A DNA stretch of 39,326 nt from a virus. Positions 24,235 through 31,772 of this stretch are shown one piece after another. The stretch covers positions 1-39,326 of IMG/VR virus record IMGVR_UViG_3300036859_000066. The stretch is one strand, 5' to 3'. The translations under genes were made by a program, and so were the position numbers. How positions within the stretch are numbered: the stretch's first letter is position 1; the number at the start of each line of letters is the position of its first letter. Below the pieces are notes generated by a model that ran no database searches, was not told the DNA's origin, and saw only the letters and a program-made list of their open reading frames with translations.

Positions 24235-24879
24235 TTATGCGGCCTTAAGCCGCTCCTGAACGTGTTTGTTGTGAACGGACTTCCCCATCAGCTCCGCGTA
24301 GGGAACCGTGGCGTTTGCTGCCTTGGCTTCTTCATGCCATTGCGCCGCGTACTCGCAGCCCTGCGTTTCGGGCCAGCAGGGGATGCCCTGCGTGTAATGG
24401 ATTAGCTTTGCGTCCTGCGGCTTGTCGTAGCCCACAAGGTGGTTCCACTCCGGCGGCAGTGCGCCGATGACGTTGCCCTCGAAAATCCCGAACGGATCGC
24501 CGGTCTGGACAAATTCGGGCGTGAGCGCCGAACACAGGGCGTTGTTGAACACCATCACGCTGGGCCACTCAAACTGGCGGACGTTCTTAACTACGCTGAT
24601 GGGGGCGTTTGGATCGGCCGCCGCTACCAGCTTGGCAATGTCATCCAGCACGATAATGTCGGCGTCCAAGAACACCGCCATGCCCTCGTAACCGCACAGG
24701 TGCGGCACCAGGAAGCGGCTGAACGTGAACTCGGTCAGTCCCTTGCGCGTCAGCGGCAGCGTCTTCAACACCAGCGGCGTGATCGCCACCGGAACACTGG
24801 CCCGCCTCAGAATGGACGACTGGCAGACCGTGTAGGCAAGCGGCTGGCGCGGCTCGTAGCCGATGAAGACTCGAATCAT
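24235..24879 (-). CDS. GT8-like glycosyltransferase, 214 aa
   Basis: The N-terminus has MIRVFIGYEPRQPLAYTVC, typical of GT8-like transferases. The donor/metal motif FLDADII sits at 70-76, with Asp-Ala-Asp at 72-74. A conserved SVMVFNNA segment and the late HYTQGIPCW give the His of the usual HFxG-like site. It probably transfers a sugar from a nucleotide-sugar donor. The gene is in ATGA overlap with the DUF115-methyltransferase gene, forming a two-gene cassette between terminators. The acceptor is not known. Confidence 0.83.
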   Translation of the reverse strand: MIRVFIGYEPRQPLAYTVCQSSILRRASVPVAITPLVLKTLPLTRKGLTEFTFSRFLVPHLCGYEGMAVFLDADIIVLDDIAKLVAAADPNAPISVVKNVRQFEWPSVMVFNNALCSALTPEFVQTGDPFGIFEGNVIGALPPEWNHLVGYDKPQDAKLIHYTQGIPCWPETQGCEYAAQWHEEAKAANATVPYAELMGKSVHNKHVQERLKAA

Positions 24880-26426
24880 GCCGCCACCGCCACGCTGTTA
24901 GCTGAGCCCTTTTCAGAGGCAATCTTTTCCGTAGCGTCCGGCTTCTGGCAGGCGAGATAAACGGAGTTCTCGTCCACAACTGCCTCGACCACCACGAAAT
25001 ACTGCGACACCTTCTTGTGCCACCACTGCGCCGATCTAAGCGTGATGTGTGCGTTGCGGCCGTCCGGCAGGGTCTTGCCCGCTTCCTCAAGCGCAACCGA
25101 GAACACCGCCACATACCGCGCCTTAGCCGCGATGTACTTCAGCGTGTTCTCTACGCACTGTTCCTCAACGTGTTCCAGCACGTCGAAGCACGTCACAATG
25201 TCGTGAACGCCCGGTTCCGGGTTGTCCCGCCACCTGGGGTGAAACGGGTCGTAGTTCGTAACGCTGACCGGCCTGAACAGGTCAGTCAGTGACTTGCCCA
25301 GCGCACCAGACCCAGCCCCGTAGTCCATGACGGTGATGGGCCGCTTGAGCTGGTCGTAGAGCGAGAGAATCCCCCGGCCAATGGTTTCGTTTTCGTGGTC
25401 GCCCCAGAGGCCGTAGCCTCCTTGTTCGTGCAGTTGGCGCTGCATCTGTGCGTACTCATCCGTCCAGCGCCTGTCGCCAATTGCGGCCCTGATGCGCTCC
25501 TGCTGCTTGCGGTGAATCTCAAGCCAGTGGCGGTTGAGCGAGTCGCCGTGGACAACTACGTCCAAACGCCCCTCCAGCCGATCTACCCACTTGATGAACT
25601 GCTTAGCCTGATGGGCAAACCCGGGCGAGGTCAGGAACTCCCTGCCATCCGGGGTCTTGGCAACCTGGATCGCCTCGGCCCGGAATTTCTTGTAGGCGTA
25701 AAAAAAGCCGCCCTCGGCGGCTTCGTCTACGACGTATGTCCTTGGACTGTCTTCGTCCTGGTATTGCAAGCCCTCGCTTTTCTTCAGCGCCTCGGCAAAC
25801 CTCGGGTCGTCCGAGTAGATGACCGGCGGCTGCTGGTCGGTGTAGCAGGAGTCGAAGCCGTAAAACTCCATGCGGGCATAGCCCAGCATCACGGTAAACG
25901 GCATGGCCCGCAGCGGCGTCATGGTCCCGCCCACTACATAGTCGTGGCCCGGGTTGTCATAGAGCCGCTTGTGCGCCTTGATATCGGATTCATCGTCCAG
26001 CCCGTAGGCAACGAGAATCTTGGTTACGTCGTAGCCCTCAAGGTTCTTGAAGACCCCGGGATTACACACCGAGGCAACGTAATACTTGACGCACTTCTGC
26101 GGGTTTTGAACGCAGTCCTTAACCGACTCCCGAGGATCAATCAGAATACATGCGTTGGGCATGATGCCGTTCTCAATCAGGTAGTCGTGAGTGTTGTTTG
26201 AGGTCAGAATGAACTCGCCAGCCTCGTGGCGCTTCTTCAGCTCCGGCAGCGTCTTCAGCAGCGACGGCCCACCGGCTACAAAAATCAGTGTCCCGCCGTG
26301 GGACTTCAGCTTACTGAACACCGGGACACCATTGGTCCCGTTCGCCTCGATATTGGCGATTACTTCAGTTGTCGGTATTGGCCCGCCCTTCACATCTTCA
26401 GCGGGTTTGAAGCCGTCGTCTGACAT
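24876..26426 (-). CDS. Maf/DUF115-like glycosyltransferase fused to a class I methyltransferase, 516 aa
   Basis: Strong SD AGGAGG before ATG 26426, directly after the U tract of terminator 26436-26471. Residues 45-195 match the DUF115/MptE-like domain of Maf flagellin glycosyltransferases: LIFVAGGPSLLKTL, SNNTHDYLIENGIMP, CILIDPRE, VVGGTMTPLRAM and ARMEFYGFDSCY. Residues 363-470 form a SAM methyltransferase, with DYGAGSGALG as motif I and FDVLEHVEE downstream. Maf proteins glycosylate flagellin in bacteria. Here the fusion suggests that a sugar is both transferred and methylated. An intrinsic-terminator-like sequence lies inside the coding region at 25700-25723. Confidence 0.87.
   Translation of the reverse strand: MSDDGFKPAEDVKGGPIPTTEVIANIEANGTNGVPVFSKLKSHGGTLIFVAGGPSLLKTLPELKKRHEAGEFILTSNNTHDYLIENGIMPNACILIDPRESVKDCVQNPQKCVKYYVASVCNPGVFKNLEGYDVTKILVAYGLDDESDIKAHKRLYDNPGHDYVVGGTMTPLRAMPFTVMLGYARMEFYGFDSCYTDQQPPVIYSDDPRFAEALKKSEGLQYQDEDSPRTYVVDEAAEGGFFYAYKKFRAEAIQVAKTPDGREFLTSPGFAHQAKQFIKWVDRLEGRLDVVVHGDSLNRHWLEIHRKQQERIRAAIGDRRWTDEYAQMQRQLHEQGGYGLWGDHENETIGRGILSLYDQLKRPITVMDYGAGSGALGKSLTDLFRPVSVTNYDPFHPRWRDNPEPGVHDIVTCFDVLEHVEEQCVENTLKYIAAKARYVAVFSVALEEAGKTLPDGRNAHITLRSAQWWHKKVSQYFVVVEAVVDENSVYLACQKPDATEKIASEKGSANSVAVAA
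25700..25723 (-). terminator. Intrinsic-terminator-like sequence inside a coding region
   Basis: On the minus strand the codons for EAAEGGFFY (residues 235-243 of the DUF115 protein) form an eight-pair stem AAGCCGCC/GGCGGCTT with a GAG loop, followed directly by seven U. The stem is almost the same as that of the terminator at 13608. Two Phe codons are TTT TTT although TTC is common in this GC-rich genome. Termination here would leave a DUF115 fragment without the methyltransferase. Confidence 0.7.
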
Positions 26427-26435
26427 GTGCCTCCT

Positions 26436-26471
26436 AAAAAAGAACCCCCGGGGCCGTGAAGCCCCGAGGGT
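26436..26471 (-). terminator. Intrinsic terminator after the capsid genes
   Basis: On the minus strand an 11-base stem (one mismatch) with a six-base loop is followed by UUCUUUUUU. It lies between the stop of the 150-aa structural gene (26486) and the start of the DUF115 gene (26426). The downstream SD overlaps the end of the U tract, so there is no room for a separate promoter after it. Confidence 0.88.
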
Positions 26472-26485
26472 CCGAGTTACAGCGG

Positions 26486-26938
26486 TTAGCCCAGCGTGTT
26501 GTGCGTCAGGTCATCGTCCCCGCCACCGGGGAGCATGCGATAACGCCACACAATGTCCGTCAGGACCGCCACCTTATCCAGAGAAGCCGCGTTCGGCCGA
26601 AGCAGAGCGCAGTCCCCCAGAGAGGCAATGGTCATCGCGGACACAAGGCTAATGTCGTACACGTCGCCCGCAGCGCTGGCGCCTGCCGACATGGCAATCG
26701 TCAGAACCTGCCAAGAACTCTTGCTGCCGCCAGCGAGAACGCGGGCGATAGCGATGGAGTTCGAGCCGGCAGCAGAGCCGCCGGAACCGATACGGAACGC
26801 ACAGCCGACAACAACAGCCTTGTTTCTGGTGCGAAGGGTGGACCCGATGTATCCGCTCTGCACGGCCGTCGCAGAAATGCCTGCGGCAGTGACGTGCTTT
26901 TCGCGGACAACCAGGTGGTTGGGGTGGTTATAGCTCAT
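26486..26938 (-). CDS. Small structural protein after the capsid, 150 aa
   Basis: An Ala/Gly/Ser-rich beta protein starting 13 bases after the capsid gene, with GGGAGAC as its SD. Its position and composition fit a head decoration or minor capsid protein. No named family is recognised. A terminator follows it, which may favour high production of capsid plus this protein. Confidence 0.78.
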   Translation of the reverse strand: MSYNHPNHLVVREKHVTAAGISATAVQSGYIGSTLRTRNKAVVVGCAFRIGSGGSAAGSNSIAIARVLAGGSKSSWQVLTIAMSAGASAAGDVYDISLVSAMTIASLGDCALLRPNAASLDKVAVLTDIVWRYRMLPGGGDDDLTHNTLG

Positions 26939-26951
26939 TGGTATGTCTCCC

Positions 26952-27926
26952 TTAGGCCAGCGAGTCCCACTTCAGGACTCTGCATTCCGCCGCCTGGGTG
27001 TGAGCCAAGCCAAAGCCGCCCAAGTAATACCAGGCGACGCCCTTTGAACGACCGTAGTCAGTCGGAATCTTCCCGCGCATTTCCTCGGGGACGGCAATTG
27101 CTTCCGCCACCGTGTCAGCGCCGAAGAAGAAAATCCAATCAGACTTGGCCTGCGCCCACGCCGTGCCGGTCAGACCGCCATTGGTCGTGATGCCCTTGGC
27201 GATGTTGGTCTGCTCGACATAGCGCACATTCTCGTAACGGCCGACTTCGCCGTTTTTGATCATGTTGAACCCCTCGGACGTATACTGCTTGATCGTTTCG
27301 AGGTTGTTCTTGAAGGCGCGCAGAGTGGTCGGCCACGCCAGAGCGTAGTAGTCGTCACTGACGTAGGGCGGGATGTTCCGCTCCTTCATCGTGTCAACAA
27401 TGCTCTTTGCGTGGTTGTTGCTGAACGCGATGGTGTTCGTACCCGTCACCGTACCGTTGGTGTAGAGGGTGATCGAGCCCGTGTCCGTGCCGCTCGACGC
27501 GATTGCGCGAAGCGCGCAAGTGTCGAACTGCTGGAACGCTTCGCGGTCAAGCGCCTTCACAACATCATCCTTCAGCGCCTTGTCGATGATCATCTCAACG
27601 TCAAACTTCGAGAGGTCATCGAGCTTGCCCGTGTAGGGCACGGAGTTGCCCAGCTCGCGGATCGTCAGGGTGCCCTGCGCGATCGTGAAGTTGGTTTCCG
27701 GGATGGTGTTGGTTTCATTCAGGCGAGTGCCGCTCACCGAAACGTTGTTCACAACGTCCCAAGTGAAGGTGTCGCCCTTTTTCTTGCCCTGCTGGGTGGC
27801 GTCCTTGATGTCGCAGAACTGGCGGAACTTGCTGAGAGGCTGAACAGCCTTCCGCAGCTTGTTGCTCAGATTGCGCGAATAGAGGAAGCCGCCCAGAGAG
27901 TCAGTGGCCCAAAGTTGGCCTGACAT
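26952..27926 (-). CDS. Major capsid protein (N4-gp56 type), 324 aa
   Basis: Start at ATG 27926 with GGAGTAA upstream. Recognisable segments are LYSRNLSNKLRKAVQPLSKF near the N-terminus, KKGDTFTWDVVNNVS, ELGNSVPYTGKLDDLSKFD, and the C-terminal SDWIFFFGADTVAEAIAVPEEMRG with DYGRSKGVAWYYLGGFGL. (Longer motifs are given in pieces.) These fit the N4-gp56-type major capsid family rather than P22 gp5 itself. It follows the scaffold gene directly. Confidence 0.9.
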   Translation of the reverse strand: MSGQLWATDSLGGFLYSRNLSNKLRKAVQPLSKFRQFCDIKDATQQGKKKGDTFTWDVVNNVSVSGTRLNETNTIPETNFTIAQGTLTIRELGNSVPYTGKLDDLSKFDVEMIIDKALKDDVVKALDREAFQQFDTCALRAIASSGTDTGSITLYTNGTVTGTNTIAFSNNHAKSIVDTMKERNIPPYVSDDYYALAWPTTLRAFKNNLETIKQYTSEGFNMIKNGEVGRYENVRYVEQTNIAKGITTNGGLTGTAWAQAKSDWIFFFGADTVAEAIAVPEEMRGKIPTDYGRSKGVAWYYLGGFGLAHTQAAECRVLKWDSLA

Positions 27927-27948
27927 GGTGGGTTACTCCTGTAGTGGT

Positions 27949-28923
27949 TTACCGGGCGTTACGCTGTTTCGCCATTTCGGCGACGGTTTCAGCGTGCGAC
28001 TCCGGCTTTTCTTCCGTCTTGCCAGCCGCCCTGGCCGCAGCCGTGGGGATGACAGTGACGGTCGCTTTCCGGGCCTCTTTCTGTTGAACCTGGGCCGACA
28101 CAGGAACGAGGGATGCCTTCCACTGCTTCAGGTTCTCTCCGATTTCAAAGAGGTTTTCCTGATAGCTGCGCGGGTCCTGGCGCTGGATTCTCTGTTGGAG
28201 TTCCATTTGCACCATTGACCGCAAGTAAGGGTCCTGCACTATGTCTGCGTACTCAGTTTCAAATTTCCGATTGGCCTCGGTGATGGCAAGTTGGGTATTC
28301 ACGATGCGTAGAACGTCGTCGGTCGAAGCCGATGGACGTGCGCGCATTTTCTGAATCGCCGCAATTGCCTCTTGCTCGGTGCCCGTTTGTATCGCGCGGG
28401 CCAGCGCGGCGTCGTCTTCCTCGACGCTCGCCGGGGCTTTAGGCTCCGGCGCGGGTTCTTTGGCGGTTTTGTACAACTGCGCCGCCTGCTTGAGATAATC
28501 GTCTGCCGCCTCGATTTTCTGAACGCGGGCGATCATTTCCTCAGTAGTTAGCTCCTGCTCCCTACCGTTTACCTTGATCTTGTGCTTGATGACCGGGGCC
28601 GGCTCTGACGTGGGCTCCGGGGCCTGTTCCTCCACGGGCGCGGCCTCCGCAACTGGCTCGGGCTCCGTCTTCTCGGCTGCCGGCTTGGCCTCGGGGTCTT
28701 TCGGAAGGAAACGGCCTGTCTCGGGGTCTTTGGGCTGGTTCACCAGCTCCCGCGTGACCTTGGGTTCCTCCTGCCCGCCGTACTGCGACGTGGCTTTCTC
28801 GGCCAACTGGTCGAGCCTATCAAGCCGGTCTTGGTCCACAACACCGGCAGCACCGCCCGGGCTCGGGCCGCTCGGAGCTTCCTGGGGGGCTTCAACAGTG
28901 GGGGCCTGACGCTGCTTAGTCAT
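27949..28923 (-). CDS. Scaffold-like protein, 324 aa
   Basis: A charged protein with long Pro/Glu/Ala-rich disordered segments (residues 1-125), helical middle (VQKIEAADDYLKQAAQLYK) and a Gln/Glu/Lys-rich C-terminal helix. This composition directly before the major capsid gene is typical of capsid scaffolding proteins, which direct procapsid assembly and are then lost. The start overlaps the upstream gene by eight bases. Confidence 0.85.
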   Translation of the reverse strand: MTKQRQAPTVEAPQEAPSGPSPGGAAGVVDQDRLDRLDQLAEKATSQYGGQEEPKVTRELVNQPKDPETGRFLPKDPEAKPAAEKTEPEPVAEAAPVEEQAPEPTSEPAPVIKHKIKVNGREQELTTEEMIARVQKIEAADDYLKQAAQLYKTAKEPAPEPKAPASVEEDDAALARAIQTGTEQEAIAAIQKMRARPSASTDDVLRIVNTQLAITEANRKFETEYADIVQDPYLRSMVQMELQQRIQRQDPRSYQENLFEIGENLKQWKASLVPVSAQVQQKEARKATVTVIPTAAARAAGKTEEKPESHAETVAEMAKQRNAR

Positions 28924-29206
28924 TCTTATCCTCGATGATGTTCATGGCCTGATGGCCTTCGGTGATGGCTTCGGCGAGCCAGTGCATCACTCGCTCTGCC
29001 GTTGCTATGCGGTTTTGCAGGCGCGCAATCTTTCGCCGGCCCCATGGCCAGTCGGGTGAAATGCGCTTGAGTTCGTCCAGACAGTCGCTTATCTCGTCGT
29101 CGGCGCGCTGAGTGATGTAGCGGCCAATGTCCCCGTTGACGAAATCCTCAACCTGCTTGCCAAACACCGCCGTCCTGACTACGGGGTCCTCAGGATTTAG
29201 CGTCAC
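28916..29206 (-). CDS. Hypothetical head-region protein, 96 aa
   Basis: GTG 29206, overlapping the end of the portal gene by 17 bases. A small helical protein (DFVNGDIGRYITQRADDEI...RISPDWPWGRRKIARLQNRIA) with a probable coiled-coil section. It lies between portal and scaffold genes, where podoviruses often have a small protein of unknown function. Confidence 0.75.
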   Translation of the reverse strand: MTLNPEDPVVRTAVFGKQVEDFVNGDIGRYITQRADDEISDCLDELKRISPDWPWGRRKIARLQNRIATAERVMHWLAEAITEGHQAMNIIEDKND

Positions 29207-31268
29207 GCTTCTGCTTCGCCTGCTGTTCGTTCTTGTCCATGTTCACCTTGGCGGTAACCAAGGCGCGGCGGTTCTCGGCGTCTTCGTGCATGCGCGCCTT
29301 GATGAGGTCCGCCTTGATTTCCATTTCCGTCGCCTGCATGTCGGCGCCGATTTCCATGCGCTTGGTGGCGATAGTCGTCTGCGCCCCAAGCTGGGCCTTC
29401 TGCATGTCGGCCTGCGCCTGCACTTGGGTCTGCGCGACCTTGGCCTGGCCCTCGGCGCCCTTGCTCTTGAGCTGGGCGTCCATTTGCTGCATGACGCCAA
29501 CCATCTGCTGAATCTGCTGCTGCATCTGCGTCTTCTGCGGATCAGAGCTAATCATGAAGCGCGAGCCGTCCCGATAGCCGGCGTGCGCGAAAATCTCCTT
29601 GGAGACTTCCGTCATGTCCATGCCCGTTTGCTGTGCGGTCAACGCAATCTCGCTCAGCATCTTTGCCGCGTACCCAAACCTCTGAAGCTTCTGGGCCGGG
29701 TCTGATGCGCCCATCGCAACGTTGGCTTTCACCAGCAATTCCTCGTCAATGAGCTGGTCTACCTGTATGTCCATGCCGTACTTGGCGCGGAGCTGGGCCT
29801 TATCGCCCGCGATAGCCAGCACGCGGCGGTCTGTCTCGTACTTGGCCCCAAGGAGGATTAGGAGGCGCAGCACGCGCTCGACAAATGTCTCCGTGTACGT
29901 CATCAGCATGTAGGTGGTGAGGCCGCCTGCGGCTTGCGCCATCAGGTTCATGCCGCCAACGGTTTCATTCAGCTTGCGATTGGTCTGGACTGAGCCGCCG
30001 GAGAAATTGCCGATCAGGTCGTCAATGTCCGCGTTGATGCGGTCCTGTTCCTGAAAGCTCGACGCCGTAACGTCGGGCCAGTTGTACTCAACAATGTCCT
30101 CTTTCGGGTCGTCGGCCATGACCACGCCGCCCGGCACGTTGCGGATGATGGCCGCCACGTCCACGTTCCTGCCGCGCTTGACGCCCCAGCGCTTGTTCAA
30201 AACAAACTTCACGTTATCGAGGCGCTGGTTAGCTACCTCGTTGGTCTCCCGCTGAAGCCCGTCAATGAGCTGCGGCACGCTGTCCGGGAATACCCGGTGT
30301 GTTTCAATGCTCGCAACGCCCATCACATACGGGCGCCGGCCGTGGAATTCCACCTGTTCAAGCGGAACCGGGTCAGTCAGCAGCCGCTCAGTCCCCAGCG
30401 TGTAGAAGTGGTAGTCCTGCCCGTAGCTGCGGTGGATGTGCCGCTGCACCCAAACCTTTTCGTAGTCCCCGATAGGGGTTCTGTTCTCGTGTACGTCTTC
30501 CTGCCCAGGGTTGCGGGCCTGCCGGGTCTGGTCCGGCGTGCTCTGCATAGCCTGCCGAATGGTCGCGTCGTCAAACTGCTTCCACTCGCCGCTCTGCATC
30601 TTGACGTGGATATCGCAGACAAACATCGGGCGCAGTTCAATCAGATACGGGCTGGTCCTAATCGGGTCGTACCAGTGCGCGCCTGGGTCAATGCGGATGT
30701 TCTCAACCGGGAGCAGCTCTACCCACGGGCGGTCCTCTACGACCTTTTCGCCAATCTTCTGGTACTTCCACTCAACGCGAGCCACGGCCGCGCTCTGCGT
30801 CTGTGCGTCCTGCAATCCGCCAATGACGATCTGAAACCACGGGATGCCGTTCTTGTCCGGGTCGGCCTGGAGCCGGTATTCCAACCACGCCTTGTAGATA
30901 TCCGCGTTGACGCGGGCCCTCGGGTCGCCGTCGTTCTCGGCGCTGATTGTTACCGTGTCAACGTTGCTGAAGAAGGCAGTAGCAGCAGCGGCCTCGTTCT
31001 TGCGGATCGTGGCGCGGGTCTTAGGACGATAGATGCGGCTGCGCTTGTCGAATGCCGCCGTGTTGTACTTGCTGTCAGCCGAGTGCTGGTTGTGGAACGC
31101 CCGGATGCTGTCGTCCCACTTCTGGCGGTAGTTGCTGTCAACGTACGACGTGCTGGAGAAATACGCCTCGCGGGCGCGGGTCAGCCAGTCGGTATCGCCC
31201 TTTAGCTCCGTGCTGGAGTCCGGGGAGCCGTCGTTTACGTCGGGCGGCTTGTCGTTGTAGTCGCTCAT
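29190..31268 (-). CDS. Portal protein (P22 gp1-like), 692 aa
   Basis: A large protein of the size of P22-type portals. The N-terminal part has DWLTRAREAYFSSTSYVDSN and KTRATIRKNEAAAATAFFSN, the middle carries PVENIRIDPGAHWYDP and YVMGVASIETHRVFPDSVPQ. The C-terminal 150 residues are a Gln/Lys/Ala-rich helical barrel-like extension (MQQQIQQMVGVMQQMDAQLK, then a Gln/Met/Lys run). P22-like portals likewise end in a long helical barrel. It forms the DNA entry vertex and binds the gp4-like protein. Confidence 0.9.
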   Translation of the reverse strand: MSDYNDKPPDVNDGSPDSSTELKGDTDWLTRAREAYFSSTSYVDSNYRQKWDDSIRAFHNQHSADSKYNTAAFDKRSRIYRPKTRATIRKNEAAAATAFFSNVDTVTISAENDGDPRARVNADIYKAWLEYRLQADPDKNGIPWFQIVIGGLQDAQTQSAAVARVEWKYQKIGEKVVEDRPWVELLPVENIRIDPGAHWYDPIRTSPYLIELRPMFVCDIHVKMQSGEWKQFDDATIRQAMQSTPDQTRQARNPGQEDVHENRTPIGDYEKVWVQRHIHRSYGQDYHFYTLGTERLLTDPVPLEQVEFHGRRPYVMGVASIETHRVFPDSVPQLIDGLQRETNEVANQRLDNVKFVLNKRWGVKRGRNVDVAAIIRNVPGGVVMADDPKEDIVEYNWPDVTASSFQEQDRINADIDDLIGNFSGGSVQTNRKLNETVGGMNLMAQAAGGLTTYMLMTYTETFVERVLRLLILLGAKYETDRRVLAIAGDKAQLRAKYGMDIQVDQLIDEELLVKANVAMGASDPAQKLQRFGYAAKMLSEIALTAQQTGMDMTEVSKEIFAHAGYRDGSRFMISSDPQKTQMQQQIQQMVGVMQQMDAQLKSKGAEGQAKVAQTQVQAQADMQKAQLGAQTTIATKRMEIGADMQATEMEIKADLIKARMHEDAENRRALVTAKVNMDKNEQQAKQKRDAKS

Positions 31269-31609
31269 AGGATTGGCCTGCGCGGGTCCGCGCCCTCAAG
31301 ACTCGTCGCAAACTCACCATTGGCCTTGCCGCGCTTCATGTTGGCGCGCTCAAGCAGCTCGCCAGCAAACATGATGGCCTTGTGCTTCAGCTCAGAGGCG
31401 CTGTAGCTGTTGTCGGGGTGGATGTAGAAGCCGTAGTCGCCGCCGACGTAGCCGTTGCGGACCACGATGGAGCCGCCCTGGTGCCCGACCATCCAGAAGT
31501 GCCCGGGGTAGTGTTCAGTCAGCACCGCGCCGATCTGCCCGCACAGAGAGGCCAGTTGGGCCTCTCCTGCCGCACTACGCTCTATCGTGCCGGTCCAAAC
31601 ATCACCCAC
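31265..31609 (-). CDS. Hypothetical head-region protein, 114 aa
   Basis: GTG 31609 overlaps the upstream small gene by eight bases. A globular protein with a His/Gly/Tyr-rich core (EHYPGHFWMVGHQGGSIVVR, then GYVGGDYGFYIHPD). It lies between terminase and portal genes. The family is unknown. Confidence 0.75.
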   Translation of the reverse strand: MGDVWTGTIERSAAGEAQLASLCGQIGAVLTEHYPGHFWMVGHQGGSIVVRNGYVGGDYGFYIHPDNSYSASELKHKAIMFAGELLERANMKRGKANGEFATSLEGADPRRPIL

Positions 31610-31772
31610 GCTCGTACACGCCGTGGTTGCTGTTGTCCGTGGACTTGAACTCGCGTGCGCCGCCCCTGCCGTTGCTGAACTTGTAGGCGGTCTCCACCTC
31701 GTCGTAGTCCGGCCCCCACGCCTTCAGCACAAGGTCGCGCCAGTTGATGATGCTGGTGTTTACTTCGCTCAT
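31602..31772 (-). CDS. Small hypothetical protein, 56 aa
   Basis: ATG 31772 overlaps the TerL stop as ATGA. The product begins MSEVNTSIINWRDLVLKAW and is hydrophilic at its end (KFSNGRGGAREFKSTDN). It is translated together with TerL and the next small gene. The function is unknown. Confidence 0.7.
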   Translation of the reverse strand: MSEVNTSIINWRDLVLKAWGPDYDEVETAYKFSNGRGGAREFKSTDNSNHGVYERG

